Shown in pieces: positions 47,801 to 56,915 of a stretch of 64,000 nt of DNA. The stretch's first letter is position 1. Every line of letters starts with the position of its first letter. The translations under genes and the position numbers were made by a program. Under the pieces are notes generated by a model. It had not been told where the DNA came from and ran no database searches. It worked only from the letters and a program-made list of their open reading frames with translations. Source of the DNA: Motacilla alba alba (taxonomy: Eukaryota; Chordata; Aves; Passeriformes; Motacillidae); NCBI RefSeq assembly GCF_015832195.1, contig NC_052019.1:5069685-5133684 (forward strand), given 5' to 3'.

Positions 47801-48430
47801 GCATGACCCACACACGTGCATCATTCCCACATCAATGTGCTTCACCCCCTCTTCTCAAAGCACAAGGATCATCCAAACCTCTGCTCGGCACTCAGCTGCA
47901 ATAATTCAAATTGCTAACACAGAGGAGAAAGGAGGGTTTTCAACAAAACCCCAGTTCCTTCAGCTGACAAAAACATGCTGTCCTGACCTCTCCTATTTGC
48001 TTCCCCGTCTTTGTCATTCAAGGCTGTCTAAAAAACACTTGAAGAGCAAGGAGAGTGAAAATGGGAGTCCTTCAACATAAGTTGGGTATTATTCTGCTGT
48101 CACTAAAAAGATTTATTCAGGGGTATTAAAGAGAGGGTCTAGTAGGGTGAAGTGTTGCCTTTGTGGAGAGGAGCTCTACTACAAAAGGGTTGCAAGAAGA
48201 ATGGAAAACACTTGAATTTTGGTGCTAGCTGTAACCATACTTATAGCATCTTACTTTCTCTCTAGGTTTTTTTCAAAGCAGGGATTTTCTGGGACAAATA
48301 AAATACATAACATCCATAACACAGACAGATACATGAAGCAGTCAGACAAGGAAAGAAAACATACCCAAGCCATCATGTTCCAATTCCTCTACAAGCACAA
48401 GTGTAGTCTGTTCAAAACCTGCCCACAGAC
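44831..48430. other. Single-copy non-coding sequence
   Basis: No repeat family recognised over 3.6 kb. The 182-codon frame at 47532-48080 (plus) is the longest here outside a repeat, but has no signal peptide, membrane segment or domain that I recognise. A possible short exon at 47282-47370 is treated as a finding because its only support is splice-site-like ends. Confidence 0.5.
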
Positions 48431-48512
48431 CTCCTTCTTTCAAAAGAAAAACAAACTTACAAACAAAAAAGTAGACAAAACTAAAAAACTAAGCAAAACT
48501 AAACACAATAAT
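48431..48512. repeat. A-rich low-complexity tract
   Basis: A runs broken by single C, CT or CC; lysine- and asparagine-rich in the 126-codon frame that crosses it (48219-48599), which I do not accept as a gene. Confidence 0.6.
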
Positions 48513-49596
48513 TTGAGTAGAACCAAGGTGTTATATTTGAAGATGTGCCTGTATGTGTTTATGGTTTATTTTTATTGTCATGCGCTGTTACCAAAGTAAA
48601 AATCCATATCTTGGGCAACAGCAGGTGGAATTTCTATTTTAGCACAATTTTAGCTCATTAGAGAAAAGAGAGTCCAGCTTGAAGTTTTGCAGAACAATTT
48701 GAGAAGCAAATAGAAAGAGAGGAGAGCAGCTGAAGGGGATCAGGCAATGGGCCTCTTATTGTCTATGAATATAAACTACAGAGGGAATTACATTGAATAC
48801 TGCTAAAGCCCCACAGTTGTGCTCATTAAATGTTCACAGATGTGTCATCTTTGGGCACATTTTTGCTCTGATCAGTTTAAAGTGACTCCCAGAACTCAGG
48901 ATATGAGGTTTTCCATGAGAGGCTGCATGGATTCCTGTGCTGAGTTGCTGTCCTGTTTCCACCCCTCCCTCAGTCGGACCAGAGTGACAGGAACTCTATT
49001 CGTGACTCTCATATTGAAGTACTAAAAAGGATGTGCATTTCAAAAGGTCTCATATTCTTCTGGGAAGTGGATAAACAAACAGACTGACTTGTTACAGCAA
49101 ATATTTTGTACCTATTGGGATGTTCATCTTGCACAAGATATTGGCAAAACGACAAAGCAGGATGAGATCATTTTCTGAAGTTGTATCTGTCCAGGGGAAT
49201 GAAAAGGAGAGAAAGAAAGAAGAAAGTTTAGTTTTCTTGAAGTTTGTCTCAGTACTAAAAATGGAATTTCATGAGCAATGCAAAGGTTTGTTTTGAGACA
49301 GCTGCAGGGGGACTGCAGATAGCTCAAAAGACTTCAGAAAAATGTGCAGATTTTTTTTTTTAATGACAAATTATTCACTTCTGTCAGGGAAATATCACTA
49401 GGCAAGAAATAATAGGGGCCAAGTCTTTGTCAGATTGCATCTCCTCTACTAGTGCATCAAGGTAGGATTGATTCAAGGAGAGAGAACCTGGTGCTGCAAA
49501 ACAAAGGGGGAAGAAGAGAAAACACCACACACCTGTGGATGTTGAAAAGCCTCAGCTGGAAAGAAAGCTACACAGGAGTGAATGAATGACAGAGAG
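48513..49596. other. Single-copy non-coding sequence
   Basis: Nothing recognised beyond a T10-type run near 49353. Open frames are short. Confidence 0.5.

Positions 49597-49627
<31 letters not shown>
49597..49627 (+). repeat. A31 homopolymer
   Basis: 31 uninterrupted A preceded by AGAGAG and followed by CCAAAAACCAACC. No AATAAA lies within 30 bp upstream, and no retroposed gene is recognisable. Confidence 0.92.
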
Positions 49628-49629
<2 letters not shown>

Positions 49630-51251
49630 AAAAACCAACCAGAAATCCTGTTCAGACCAAATTTGCCAAGGTGGAAGGGGAAATGCTTGTTGAAGACGGG
49701 GGTTTAATTTATAAATCTGGTTTGAAATCCATTTGGTGTGTCTGGTAACCTCTCCTGCTCTTCCGGAGTCCCTTTTCTGTGAACACCACATCACACCAAG
49801 CTGGGAAAGGCTTTCCAGCCATCCAATGAAGCAGCTCACTAAAACCTGAGTGATTTCTCTTGCAGCACAAGAGAAAGAAAACACCCACTGGTGGTTGGAA
49901 AGAAACACCCGCTGAGCTCCACCACCAGGTGATGCAACCATGGCCCAAACACCTGCTGTGCTTGGGTTCTTAACCCCAGACCCAAACTTCTAAATTTCCT
50001 TTGGTCTCAGTTAATTTCAGGATCCAACTTCCATGTTCTTCAGCCCTGGAAATCTGCATCCTTCTTTCAGACTGAAGTCCACTCCCTGGAAAGCCAGCAT
50101 GAGCCCAGCTTTGCATGAGCCAGCTCAGGAGCAAGTCCAGGATAACCCAACAGGGCACAGCCTCTGGCACACTCCATAAAGCTTCACTGTAATTTATGAG
50201 AGGCTGGAGAGATAGTGACTTCTCCTATTACTCCTCTATAAATGTTTCTTACAAACCCAGATGTAACCCTGTCCCAAAAAGGAGGGATGGAGGGCAGGAC
50301 AGGAAAAGAGAACGTGGCCATGTCACCCCAGACCCAACATAAACATTGTACCAGGCAGAGACAGTAGGGCTACAATCACCTTGTTTGTCTCTCTTCATCT
50401 AAACCTTCTACTTTTTCAACTTGCCAAATCTTCTCAAACAAAATGAAAAGCAAAAACTCTCTGGATGGATCTCACAAAGCCAGTTAGTGATACTCTGCAG
50501 ATTTCCTACTCTGCAGATTTCCTCCTGGGTTCATACCCATAGGCAGGAGTGCTTAAGGAAAAGAAAAGCAAATCATAAATAGCAAATTCAGAGGAACAAA
50601 TCTTGAAAGTTGCTATTGCAGTAAATGTCTGTGCATGTCAGAAAACATTCTCACAGGAAACATCACTGAATAATTTTGCATGATGAGCAAATTTTTATTT
50701 TTTTTTAAATCAAACAAGGAAAATCTGCTTACAAATAAATGCATGAAACCTGAGATAAATTCCTGCAAATAAGTTTTCAAGGTTGGTTGAAGTGGTAATG
50801 GCTACATTTGTCCAGCCTTTAAATATTTTGCTCAGGCATCATTCATATTAGATGATCTCTTGCAGTGAGAGAGCAGAAAACTCCTGAAATTCTTGTCAAA
50901 TCACTTTCATCCATCCCTGATATTAACCATTTGAGGCATTTCCACTTCCCTGCTCTGCTTCCTGCCACCTTGGAGAAATGGTTTTGATTCTTCTTCCTTT
51001 TCCTCAGAAATTATTTCACAGCAAAGGAAATAAAAAATGACAACAAATCCCTTAACTTAGTACCCACTAGAACGTGCTCTTCCAACTGCAGTAACAGCCT
51101 CACTCTGGGGCATTTCCTGTGAGACTGATGGCCAGCTGCCTCCACGCCCTGCAGTCTTGCTTCAAGCCATCAGCTCTCCCAGTCAATCAATCCTCAGAAA
51201 AAGAAGGGGGGAAAAAAAAGAAAGAAAAAAGCTCTGGACCTTGGTTTAAAT

Positions 51252-51255
<4 letters not shown>
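49628..51255. other. Single-copy non-coding sequence
   Basis: No repeat family or exon. A 16-bp tandem duplication (TACTCTGCAGATTTCC) lies at 50491-50522. Confidence 0.5.

Positions 51256-51300
<45 letters not shown>
51256..51300 (+). repeat. A45 homopolymer
   Basis: 45 uninterrupted A, the longest homopolymer in the window. It is preceded by an A/G-rich stretch at 51208-51230 and followed by GTGGTAGTGC. Avian CR1 does not end in poly-A, so this is either a simple-sequence expansion or the tail of an unrecognised retrocopy upstream. Confidence 0.95.
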
Positions 51301-51302
<2 letters not shown>

Positions 51303-51560
51303 GGTAGTGCAACATCTTCTGGTCTCTTCATCATGTTCAACAGCCCTGGCCAGCCCAGCTCCCTCCCAGCACAGCCTGGATGGATGATGGATGGTGACCC
51401 TTCATTTGATCTTCTCCATGTCCCTTCCGCCTGTGGACAACCTAAGCAGAGCCAGCCATGGGGAATAAATTCCTCCTGCTGGGTGCAGGACGTAACCCAT
51501 CACAGCAAGATCCATCCTTTTATAGATGCTATTTTACCTGGCACCTCCTGTCACCCTCGG
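51301..51560. other. Short single-copy interval
   Basis: Nothing recognised between the A45 run and the CR1 copy. Confidence 0.5.
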
Positions 51561-51945
51561 CTCACAGAATGATTTGTGTTGGACATTAAAGACCACCTAT
51601 TTCTACCCCCCTGCCATGGACAGGGACACCTTCCACTAGCCCAGGTTATTCCAAGCCAGCCTTGAAGGTTTCCAGGGATGGGGCATCCACAGCTCCTCAG
51701 AGCAGCCTGTTCCAGAGCCTCCTCACCCTCACAGCTCCTCTCCACTGGGCCTGCTCTTCAGGCAGTCACTCCCAGCTGGTTTCTCAACCCCAAGAATGGA
51801 GTTTTGTGCTTCCCTTTGCCAAACCACACGAAGTTTAATTTATCCCTTTCTTCAAATTAATCTGGGTTCCCTCTGGGCAGCCACTCTATCATTTGTCACA
51901 TCAGACTCTCCTCCTAGTTTAGTGTCATCCACAAATTACTTGTTT
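51561..51945 (-). mobile_element. CR1 LINE, longer 3' fragment, minus strand
   Basis: CTCACAGAATGATTTGTGTT starts the reverse complement of the CR1 3' end, followed by GGACAGGGACACCTTCCACT, CCAGGGATGGGGCATCCACA and a TGTTCCAGAGCCTCCTCACC block. Beyond about 51755 the match seems to continue into an internal CR1 segment in diverged form (TTTGTGCTTCCCTTTGCCAA, then TTTAGTGTCATCCACAAATT near 51920), so a middle part is missing. The second half is less certain than the first. Non-coding. Confidence 0.8.
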
Positions 51946-53305
51946 TGGTAGCACAGCTAGAGTGAAGAGACCATTTAAATGCCACCCCTGGTGTGTTTGC
52001 TCGTGGTAGAGAGTTTGTGTGAATTAGAGTCCCCCGGGCCCCTCGCTGTGCTGCCTGCTGACCCCATCCTGCAGCTGCCCTAATAGATTTTCCCAGAGTA
52101 TTTCAATGCTGCAATAGAAAACTTCATTTCATTGTGATTCCTGAAATGAAAATGCCTCAGAAGCTGCAGTCTGAATCATCTGTGGGACTGAGCTTCCCTG
52201 CCAGCTCAGAGCCATAAAACATCCCTTGCCCCAGCTGGGAGCAGGCATGGGCTTATCCTGTGGAGAGGTTTCTCCTGGGAGGATGAAGGAGCCCACAGAC
52301 CTTTCAGTGCAAGAGTTTAATAAAAAAAATTAGCTTTTGGGCTCTTTTGCCTGTGAACAACAAGTTTCCCTGCTTTCTTTCTCCTTTGCAGAGTGAGCTT
52401 TTTTTTTTTTCCCAAATACATGGGAACAATTCACCTGCCTTTTTCTTCCCCCTGCCAGGTCTCTTTGCCAGTGAAATGGTTTCCCTCCTGGGCACAGATC
52501 ACTGGCCTGACTAGGCTGCTGTTATGTTAGAAACAGGAAAATTATAACATTGCCCTTTGCTTTTTCTCATTAATTCGGGTACAACTCACTCCTCTCCTTC
52601 CCTTTCTGCCCCTTGAAATTCTCCTGTAAGTACCTTAAAGGAAGAACTGTTCTAATCCAAGTCCAGCAGAGAAGATGCTCTCTAAAAACAACCAAAAATC
52701 AGAAATCATTTCAAAGAGCATCACTGTTTTTGGAGAGCTGCCAAAACCACGTGAACGATACATAAAAGATAAAATGTCTGACAAAATTCTCCAGTGCTGC
52801 AGCAAACAGTTCAAAGAAAAAACATCAATGCCCAATTACCTGCCCAGGGTGCTGGACTGCAGGGAAACATCAACTTTTGGGCAACCAAAGCTCCACAGAG
52901 GTACTAATTATGGTGGACTTACTAGTAAGAAACAGGTAAATTTGCTTTATCCTGCTCCCCTGTGGTCACTTTGGGACCATTAACAGCACCTGAGAGCCCA
53001 GGTGTGGTGCCAGCTCTCAGAGCAAAGCAGGTAAAAGGTAATTTATTTACTCCAGCACCTGCTCAAGTTCACACCATTTTCCACCTGAGGCACCATTTTG
53101 TTTCTGATCTGCACCAGAACACTCCTCCCTGAACTTTGTTGCCTGAAACACAGGGAAAACATCTCCCTGCTTCAAAGCAAGTTACAGATTCATATTTTTT
53201 ACTGCCATTCTCAATCAGTGCCCTTCTCACTGTCCCCTCCTTACGCCACACTGGAAAAGCACCTCCAGACAGGCTCTTCTCTCACTTGTATCTCCCTGTT
53301 CTCTT
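51946..53305. other. Single-copy non-coding sequence
   Basis: No repeat family or supported exon. A 102-codon plus-strand frame (52675-52983) is K-rich without a recognised domain. Confidence 0.5.
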
Positions 53306-53324
53306 CTACACTACACTACACTAC
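53306..53324. repeat. CTACA pentanucleotide repeat
   Basis: 3.8 copies of CTACA. The same TGTTCTCTTCT string flanks it on both sides. Confidence 0.85.
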
Positions 53325-55540
53325 TGTTCTCTTCTCCATGGAACCAAGCATGGACAGAAGAGAGCTGGATGAGTCCAAACTAAAGCCTCATTTCAGCATT
53401 TGACCACATTTAACTGCAAATTCACATCTAATGGGAGGCTCCCTGTTCCCTACTTGCATGCTGAGACAAGTTGCACCTCTGGTGGACTTCTAATGTTATT
53501 CCCTGTCCTCCTTCCTACAAATCTGGCAAGATTTATGTTCCAGAATTTAGTAAATTATGGGTTTGCAAGCAATGATTAAAATAATGTATTTCTCTGCCTT
53601 TTTTTTTTTGAGTTCAGCTTGACCATCACTTCCTGAGCACAGTCTGAGTGACTCAGAGGGGCCAGTGATCTGAGCACTGCCCAGCCCTGAACTCTCTGCT
53701 GACATTTCTTAATGTCAGTAAATAACAGCAACTTTTGTACATATTGCTTTTCTTTCTAGGCAATTTACTGTCTTTATTCTTTTTGGGTCTCATCCCAGAC
53801 TGAGATTAAAACCAGGGCCAGCTTAGGCAGGTGATTTGTTTTGTGTATGTCCGTGTGTCTCATTGCTGAGCTTGAAGTCAGACCTGCATAAAATTTGGTG
53901 ATTTGGGGCCAGTGGGCTCAAAGTGCTTTCTCTGACTTTCTTAGTTTCCCTCACCACAGATCTGCCACTCTCATCTTCGCTTTATCCTTGATCATCAAAC
54001 CTCTGTAAAGAAAGGTCAGTGACATTTCACAGTGTTTCCAAATGATAACATCTCAGACCTGGTCAAGCTTGCATTAAAATGCTCTTTTAATGACAAATAG
54101 GACATCTGCACCCTGTCTTTGAGTAAATCCAGGAGCCCACAGAAACTATTTCTATTGACAGCTATAAAAATGAGCAGAGGCCAAAATCTTTCACATCTCT
54201 GCTTTTGTCCTCCCTCGGGATAACTGATTGAATGTCCCCTATTTTGAGTGAAAAGTGAAATATGGATTTTCTTTTCATCACCACCACTTGCACAGCTGCA
54301 TCAGTCATTAAGCTGTCCTAAAGATCTGTTACCCAGGAACTGGATGCCAGGTATATATTATATCCTGAGGTGAATTGTGGCAAGGCATAAATTGATCATG
54401 AGGTTCATGCCTTTGAAACCCAAGTGAAAGAACATCAATTGTCATCAACTACAAGAATATAAATAGAAAAGATCAAATCAGTTCTGGCCTAAATGTGTTG
54501 TGCAATGGAAATATATTAAAAAAAAAAAAAAGCCAAACAAACTAAAAATTTCACAACTTAGGGACAAAAAGTTATACTTTTCAAGGCAGGACATGAAATG
54601 AACAGAAATTTCTTTTCTCAGCCTGTCCCTCCTCCATGTGTTTTGTACAACTGTGTGCTACAGCTAAAACCTCAGGCTTCTCCTCTATTGTCCCTGTTGA
54701 AAGTCACTGCAGAGCTAGAACCTTCTGGAGCTTAACTTCCTCCAAATATCCAGGTGAACTGCAGCCACCATCCTTTTAAAGCTTTTGGCATTGCTGTCAG
54801 GTGTTTATTTTCAACTTCCTCTGCCAAAGCTTCTGATGTAGTTGCAAAGTCTCTCTTATATCATTATGTCAATATACTCTTATTCCCCTTAAACTGCAGT
54901 TTTCTAGGTTAAATAAGCAAAGGTATTACCTATTTTTTTTAACCTAAGATATGTTCTCCTCACCTATTTCAATTTTAGTTAATCCTTCTTGAATATGTGT
55001 GACTAGAACTGCATGTTATCATTCTAAATGAGATTTTATAGCACCTCATAATTTCCTGTTTCTGCTGGAAATTCCTTCTGTGAGATATGTTCACATCCAG
55101 TTTTCTCTTCTCACTGTTTTCTTGAAGGTCCATAACCATCTTAAGATCAACAAATGCAACCAGGACTTCTTTCTTCTCCATTGATGATTTCCAAGCCTAC
55201 AGCAGGAATTACTTTTTTCCTCTGAAAAAAACTGAAGTATTCCTCACTATTAAAGCCCCAGTAGGAAATCTGTATGTGCCTGAAGCCATCTTTGTTTCCT
55301 TTTTAATATATAAATTTTGTTATTTGACAGGTGAATAATGCCAACTTTACTAGACTTACATTAGACCCACAAGTCCACATGTGAGTTTTATCTGAATTTT
55401 GGAATGGAGACTAATTAGTCTCAAGATTTAATTATTTGAATCCTTTATGCCTGCACTTAAATCTCTGATTAATGTGCTATATAAAAAAAATCAAGTACTA
55501 GGTTCATGTTAGCTGTAATTAGTCATGAAAACTAACACCG
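53325..55540. other. Single-copy non-coding sequence
   Basis: No repeat family, RNA gene or exon. Contains an A13-type run near 54519. The sequence becomes steadily more AT-rich towards 55.5 kb. Confidence 0.5.
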
Positions 55541-55836
55541 TTTATTAGTATTAGTTTATATAATACTAATAAATTAGTATTATATAAATTAATATAATTT
55601 ATATACTTTATAAATGATAAATGATAATTTTTGATATTTTATTTTTATATTTCATAAATTCTAGAATTTATATTCATTAATATAATAGTTTATATAGATA
55701 AAATAGTATAATAAAAGAATATTTTAATTAAAATAATAGTAAAATATAGTTTATATATATTATATATAGTTTATATAATAAAATAGTTTATAAAATTTAT
55801 ATAATAGTTTAGTTTATAGTTTATAGTTTATAAAAC
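55541..55836. repeat. AT-rich block with hairpins
   Basis: About 300 bp that are almost entirely A and T, built from variants of TTTATATAATA and TATAGTTTATA. A perfect 9-bp inverted repeat with a 4-bp loop lies at 55561-55582. The later part (55740-55830) repeats AGTTTATA many times. It ends about 100 bp before the family-B LTR. Confidence 0.9.
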
Positions 55837-55939
55837 TGGAGAACTCACACCATTTACACATGATACACCTGTAATGTGGGTCTTACAGTGTGAAGCTTAG
55901 AGCAGGATACAGTTGTCTAATTAATTACCCAAACAGGTC
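55837..55939. other. Short interval between the AT block and the LTR
   Basis: Single-copy sequence with nothing recognised. Confidence 0.5.
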
Positions 55940-55945
55940 TCCAGG
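55940..55945. repeat. Target-site duplication, left copy
   Basis: TCCAGG directly before the LTR at 55946, identical to TCCAGG at 56603-56608 directly after it. Six bases is the usual duplication for ERVK-type (betaretrovirus-like) integration. Confidence 0.85.
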
Positions 55946-56058
55946 TGTCGGGTTTCACCCCCGGATTGGGGTGACTCGGAAAGATGGAAAAGTCTCTCTT
56001 CTAACTTGTGCCTTCAAAGAAAGACTCAGTAGTTCTCTGTTGTCCGGTCTCAAGGTTG

Positions 56059-56064
56059 TTTATT
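56059..56064 (-). terminator. LTR polyadenylation signal
   Basis: AATAAA on the minus strand, 114 bp before the LTR 3' end, matching the one in the plus-strand copy at 8017-8022. Confidence 0.65.
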
Positions 56065-56158
56065 GTTGGTTATCTAAAAGATTCTTCTCCTGAACTGCTG
56101 TGGCCCGTTCAGCAGGTCAGACAAAGGCACACTGCCCTCCCAGGGGGCTGGTGCCATC

Positions 56159-56165
56159 TTTTATA
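56159..56165 (-). promoter_or_regulatory. TATA box in LTR
   Basis: TATAAAA on the minus strand, about 95 bp upstream of the AATAAA, consistent with a retroviral U3 promoter. Confidence 0.55.
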
Positions 56166-56602
56166 TCATATATTACGTGTTACATGTTTATACTTTTTTT
56201 CTAATGTTTACTATCTATATTGAATGGTGACTTTCTACTCTAAACCAATCTGTGAGTGCCAACATCACCAAAGACATGGAGGCTAGGAAGGAGAAAGAAG
56301 GAGGACAGGGCACACCCAAATCCCTCCATCTTAGAACTCCTGACCCCCATGTACAAAACTTGGACCCCTGTGTACAAGGCTTAAAACCCCCCTGTACAGC
56401 ACTCAGAAATCCTTCCTTGCACTTCGTGACTACTTCTACTACAATACCTAAACTTGTGTGTTCTTCCTGCAAAGTTGGTAAATTGTTCCATGGGTCAGAT
56501 TCAAAGCCACAGGGGTTTCTGGCTGCATGCCAGGGTCTCAGATGCTTCTGACCTGGGTCTGGAACATCCAGGAATGTCTGAGGGACATTCTGAGTTCCGA
56601 CA

Positions 56603-56608
56603 TCCAGG
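56603..56608. repeat. Target-site duplication, right copy
   Basis: TCCAGG, identical to 55940-55945. Confidence 0.85.
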
Positions 56609-56853
56609 ATGCTTTGGGGTATCTCAGGGAGATATCTCCGCCCTGGCAGATGCCACACAGGACCCGCAGGAGATCTTGGCTCTCCTGGAACAGTTGCTGC
56701 AGGGCAAGTGGGGCACCCTAAGACTTTTGATGCATACCCTAAAACTTTTTGGTGTGTAATTGTTGGGCACCTGACTGAAACTCACCCTTCATCTACTGAT
56801 TTTAGCTTGGAGAGGTGAAATGAAGATTGGAGCTGGTGAAAAGCCTACACTGA
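56609..56853. other. Short single-copy interval
   Basis: Nothing recognised. Weak resemblance to the sequence before the other family-B LTR was considered but is too poor to extend the element. Confidence 0.4.
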
Positions 56854-56915
56854 GTAATTCAGCTTAGAAACAGAGTTGTTGTTTGTAATTCAGCTTAGAA
56901 ACAGAACTGTTGATT
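56854..56915. repeat. 31-bp tandem duplication
   Basis: GTAATTCAGCTTAGAAACAG starts at 56854 and 56885. The two 31-bp units differ at a few bases near their 3' ends. Confidence 0.93.

Larger units (their letters stand above)
55946..56602 (-). mobile_element. Solo ERV LTR, family B, minus strand
   Basis: On the minus strand the element starts TGTCGGAACTC and ends ACCCGACA, so its ends form a TGTCGG/CCGACA inverted repeat. A perfect 6-bp TCCAGG duplication flanks it. AATAAACAACC (signal at 56059-56064) and TATAAAAGATGGCACC (TATA at 56159-56165) lie in the expected U3-R order for minus orientation. It is 657 bp and is the opposite-strand relative of 7456-8127, sharing CCTGGCATGCAGCC and several other blocks. 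There is no internal retroviral sequence. The 147-codon minus-strand frame (56215-56658) runs through the LTR and past its start, so it is not a viral gene. Confidence 0.9.

Noticed and set aside
47532..48080. 182-codon plus-strand open frame
   Set aside because: No signal peptide, membrane segment or domain recognised, and no splice or promoter context.
56215..56658. 147-codon minus-strand frame as an ERV gene
   Set aside because: It lies mostly inside the LTR and crosses its 5' boundary, so it cannot be a proviral gene in its proper place.
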